A DNA stretch of 36,391 nucleotides from Helicobacter didelphidarum. GTDB lineage: Bacteria; Campylobacterota; Campylobacteria; Campylobacterales; Helicobacteraceae. The position numbers were made by a program, and so were the translations under genes. Location: NCBI RefSeq assembly GCF_003364195.1, contig NZ_NXLQ01000018.1:1-36391 (forward strand). The letters run 5' to 3'. The notes beneath the pieces are model-generated. The model was not told the origin of the DNA, made no database searches, and was given only the letters and a program-made list of their open reading frames with translations. Shown in pieces: positions 35,081-36,391 of this stretch. Position 1 is the first letter of the stretch. The number at the start of each line of letters is the position of its first letter.

Positions 35081-36184
35081 TCAAATTAATACTTTCTCTT
35101 TCATAAAATTATTTATAGAATTATTGCTTAAAATCTCAAGAAACACTGTTGCATATGAACCTTTTGGTAGGGTAAAATTAAATTCTCCATTAGCGACTTG
35201 CTCTTTATATTTAAATTCTAGATTCTCACACCACACCCAAGCAAAGCGTCTATCACCATTGACTTTATCCAAAAGAGTATCAAAATATTTCCTCTCATAT
35301 TCTAAGGCTATATCATTTGCAAGTATCGTTTTTGTACCATACAAAACACCTGTGGGAGAAATTAAAGCCTTATTAAAACGTCCTATGGTATCATCTACAT
35401 TATCATTATAAAACATTTTACCATCTGGATAGTGTTTCATCACATCACCATTAAAAAGTTTGAGAAACTGTGGTTGAGTTTTCAATTTTTTAAGCAATTC
35501 CTTATCAAGCTTGAGATATTCTCTAGATTCTACTAGACTAAAATTATTAATTATTCTACTAAATTCTACTCTATCCTTTAACCACATATTAAAAAGATGA
35601 CTTTGATATGCACTAATTAAAAATTGTGATATTTTCTTATCCCTTATTTTCATTTCACCATTTAGCAATGCCCTGCCATCTAAGTGATTATTGCCATTCT
35701 TACCAAATCTTTGATAGCCAAAATAATTAGGAAATCCACTCTTATGTAAGATTTCACAAACATTGTATATCTTCTTTGCATTTGCAGAATCTAGCTTTTT
35801 TACCCTTACAAAAAATTTATTGCCCCTTAAATGACCTAATTTGAGTTTATTATTGTGATAAGTAGAATCTAAAATTTTCAGATTTTCAAATTCTATATTC
35901 TGTAAATTTTTCACTAATTTCTTATTGATGGAAATATATTGTATTGTTAGACCATCCTTATCTTTAAGCCCACAATAGCCTATCTCCCTCCTTTTAATAT
36001 TTAGATTTTCACTTATAATATTAAGCATTTGTGAAGTTGTTAAATCTTTCTTTCTGATTTTTAAAATCAAATGCTCTCCACAACCAGAAAATGGATATAA
36101 TGGCAATTCCTCTACCACAAAATTCCTACTGTTTTTAGCAAAATAAAAATTAATTGGTGAATGGCTTAAATGTGAAACATTCAT
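35081..36184 (-). CDS. truD: tRNA pseudouridine synthase D
   Basis: 367 residues. It converts U13 of certain tRNAs to pseudouridine. Family signatures are NFVVEELPLYPFSG (21-34), the catalytic loop GYCGLKDKDG with the presumed nucleophile D75, the FPNYFGYQRFG motif, and PTGVLYGTK in the second half. The overall length suits the TruD/Pus7 family. It is convergent with dld and followed by a 226-base gap with no gene. Upstream (36185-36391) I see only AT-rich sequence with two AGATTCTA words and a 16-codon frame of no value. Confidence 0.95.
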   Translation of the reverse strand: MNVSHLSHSPINFYFAKNSRNFVVEELPLYPFSGCGEHLILKIRKKDLTTSQMLNIISENLNIKRREIGYCGLKDKDGLTIQYISINKKLVKNLQNIEFENLKILDSTYHNNKLKLGHLRGNKFFVRVKKLDSANAKKIYNVCEILHKSGFPNYFGYQRFGKNGNNHLDGRALLNGEMKIRDKKISQFLISAYQSHLFNMWLKDRVEFSRIINNFSLVESREYLKLDKELLKKLKTQPQFLKLFNGDVMKHYPDGKMFYNDNVDDTIGRFNKALISPTGVLYGTKTILANDIALEYERKYFDTLLDKVNGDRRFAWVWCENLEFKYKEQVANGEFNFTLPKGSYATVFLEILSNNSINNFMKEKVLI

Positions 36185-36391
36185 TTTGAATTACCTAAAA
36201 AACTAATTTCCATTAAAGATTCTAGCAAAAAATCAGCAACTTACAATATAAAAGAGTGCAAAATGAATTTATCCTCATTTATACAAACCTACACAAAATT
36301 ATACATTGAGTAATTTTACTCATCTTTTACTTCAGATTCTAAGAATCAACTTTCAATTTAAAAGTATAATAAATATTAAGTGTATTTTTAC

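Overview
The window reads as chromosomal DNA of a low-GC Campylobacterota species, most likely an enterohepatic-type Helicobacter. The evidence is a close relative of H. pylori cholesterol alpha-glucosyltransferase, a VacA-family autotransporter, the flagellar protein PflA, a Pfr-type ferritin, an Hcp-like cysteine-rich Sel1 protein, and homopolymeric G tracts placed as phase-variation switches. No rRNA, tRNA, CRISPR array, intact insertion sequence or prophage is visible. The species cannot be fixed from the sequence alone.

Layout. 1-1.7 kb: a Tat-exported zinc alcohol dehydrogenase and a small exported cyclophilin-like protein, ending at a bidirectional hairpin. 1.8-10.3 kb (all minus strand): a type IC-like restriction-modification locus with hsdM, a broken hsdS fragment, a split hsdS and hsdR. 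It also carries a HicBA toxin-antitoxin pair, two near-identical GIY-YIG nuclease genes and many palindromic repeats. 10.6-16.3 kb: cholesterol glucosyltransferase and a 1444-residue VacA-like autotransporter with a consensus promoter. 16.5-20.9 kb: DedA membrane protein, beta-carbonic anhydrase, SerA and an AcfC-like periplasmic binding protein. 21-26 kb: a frameshifted outer-membrane protein, a 13-G intergenic tract, the Sel1 protein, PlsY, an alpha-1,3-fucosyltransferase switched OFF by a 14-G tract, and FabG. 26.2-36.4 kb: PflA, ferritin with a consensus promoter inside an operator-like inverted repeat, a Tat-exported spermidine-dehydrogenase-like flavoprotein, D-lactate dehydrogenase and TruD.

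The most striking system is the hsdS region. An 8-G tract separates two half-specificity subunits, and one more G would fuse them into one 446-residue HsdS. The linker between the two DNA-recognition domains carries ten in-frame 12-bp repeats encoding ELEK. A third N-terminal recognition-domain fragment lies just upstream. Together these give three possible ways to change the methylation specificity of one enzyme. Cell-surface variation is represented by fucosyltransferase, cholesterol glucosylation, the autotransporter and the outer-membrane protein.

Two signals are not explained by the genes. First, the octamer AGATTCTA/TAGAATCT occurs about 44 times by hand count on both strands, far above the few expected from composition, and several copies sit in hairpins, as in uptake-signal systems. 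Second, the palindromic repeats are confined almost entirely to the R-M locus and flank both GIY-YIG genes.
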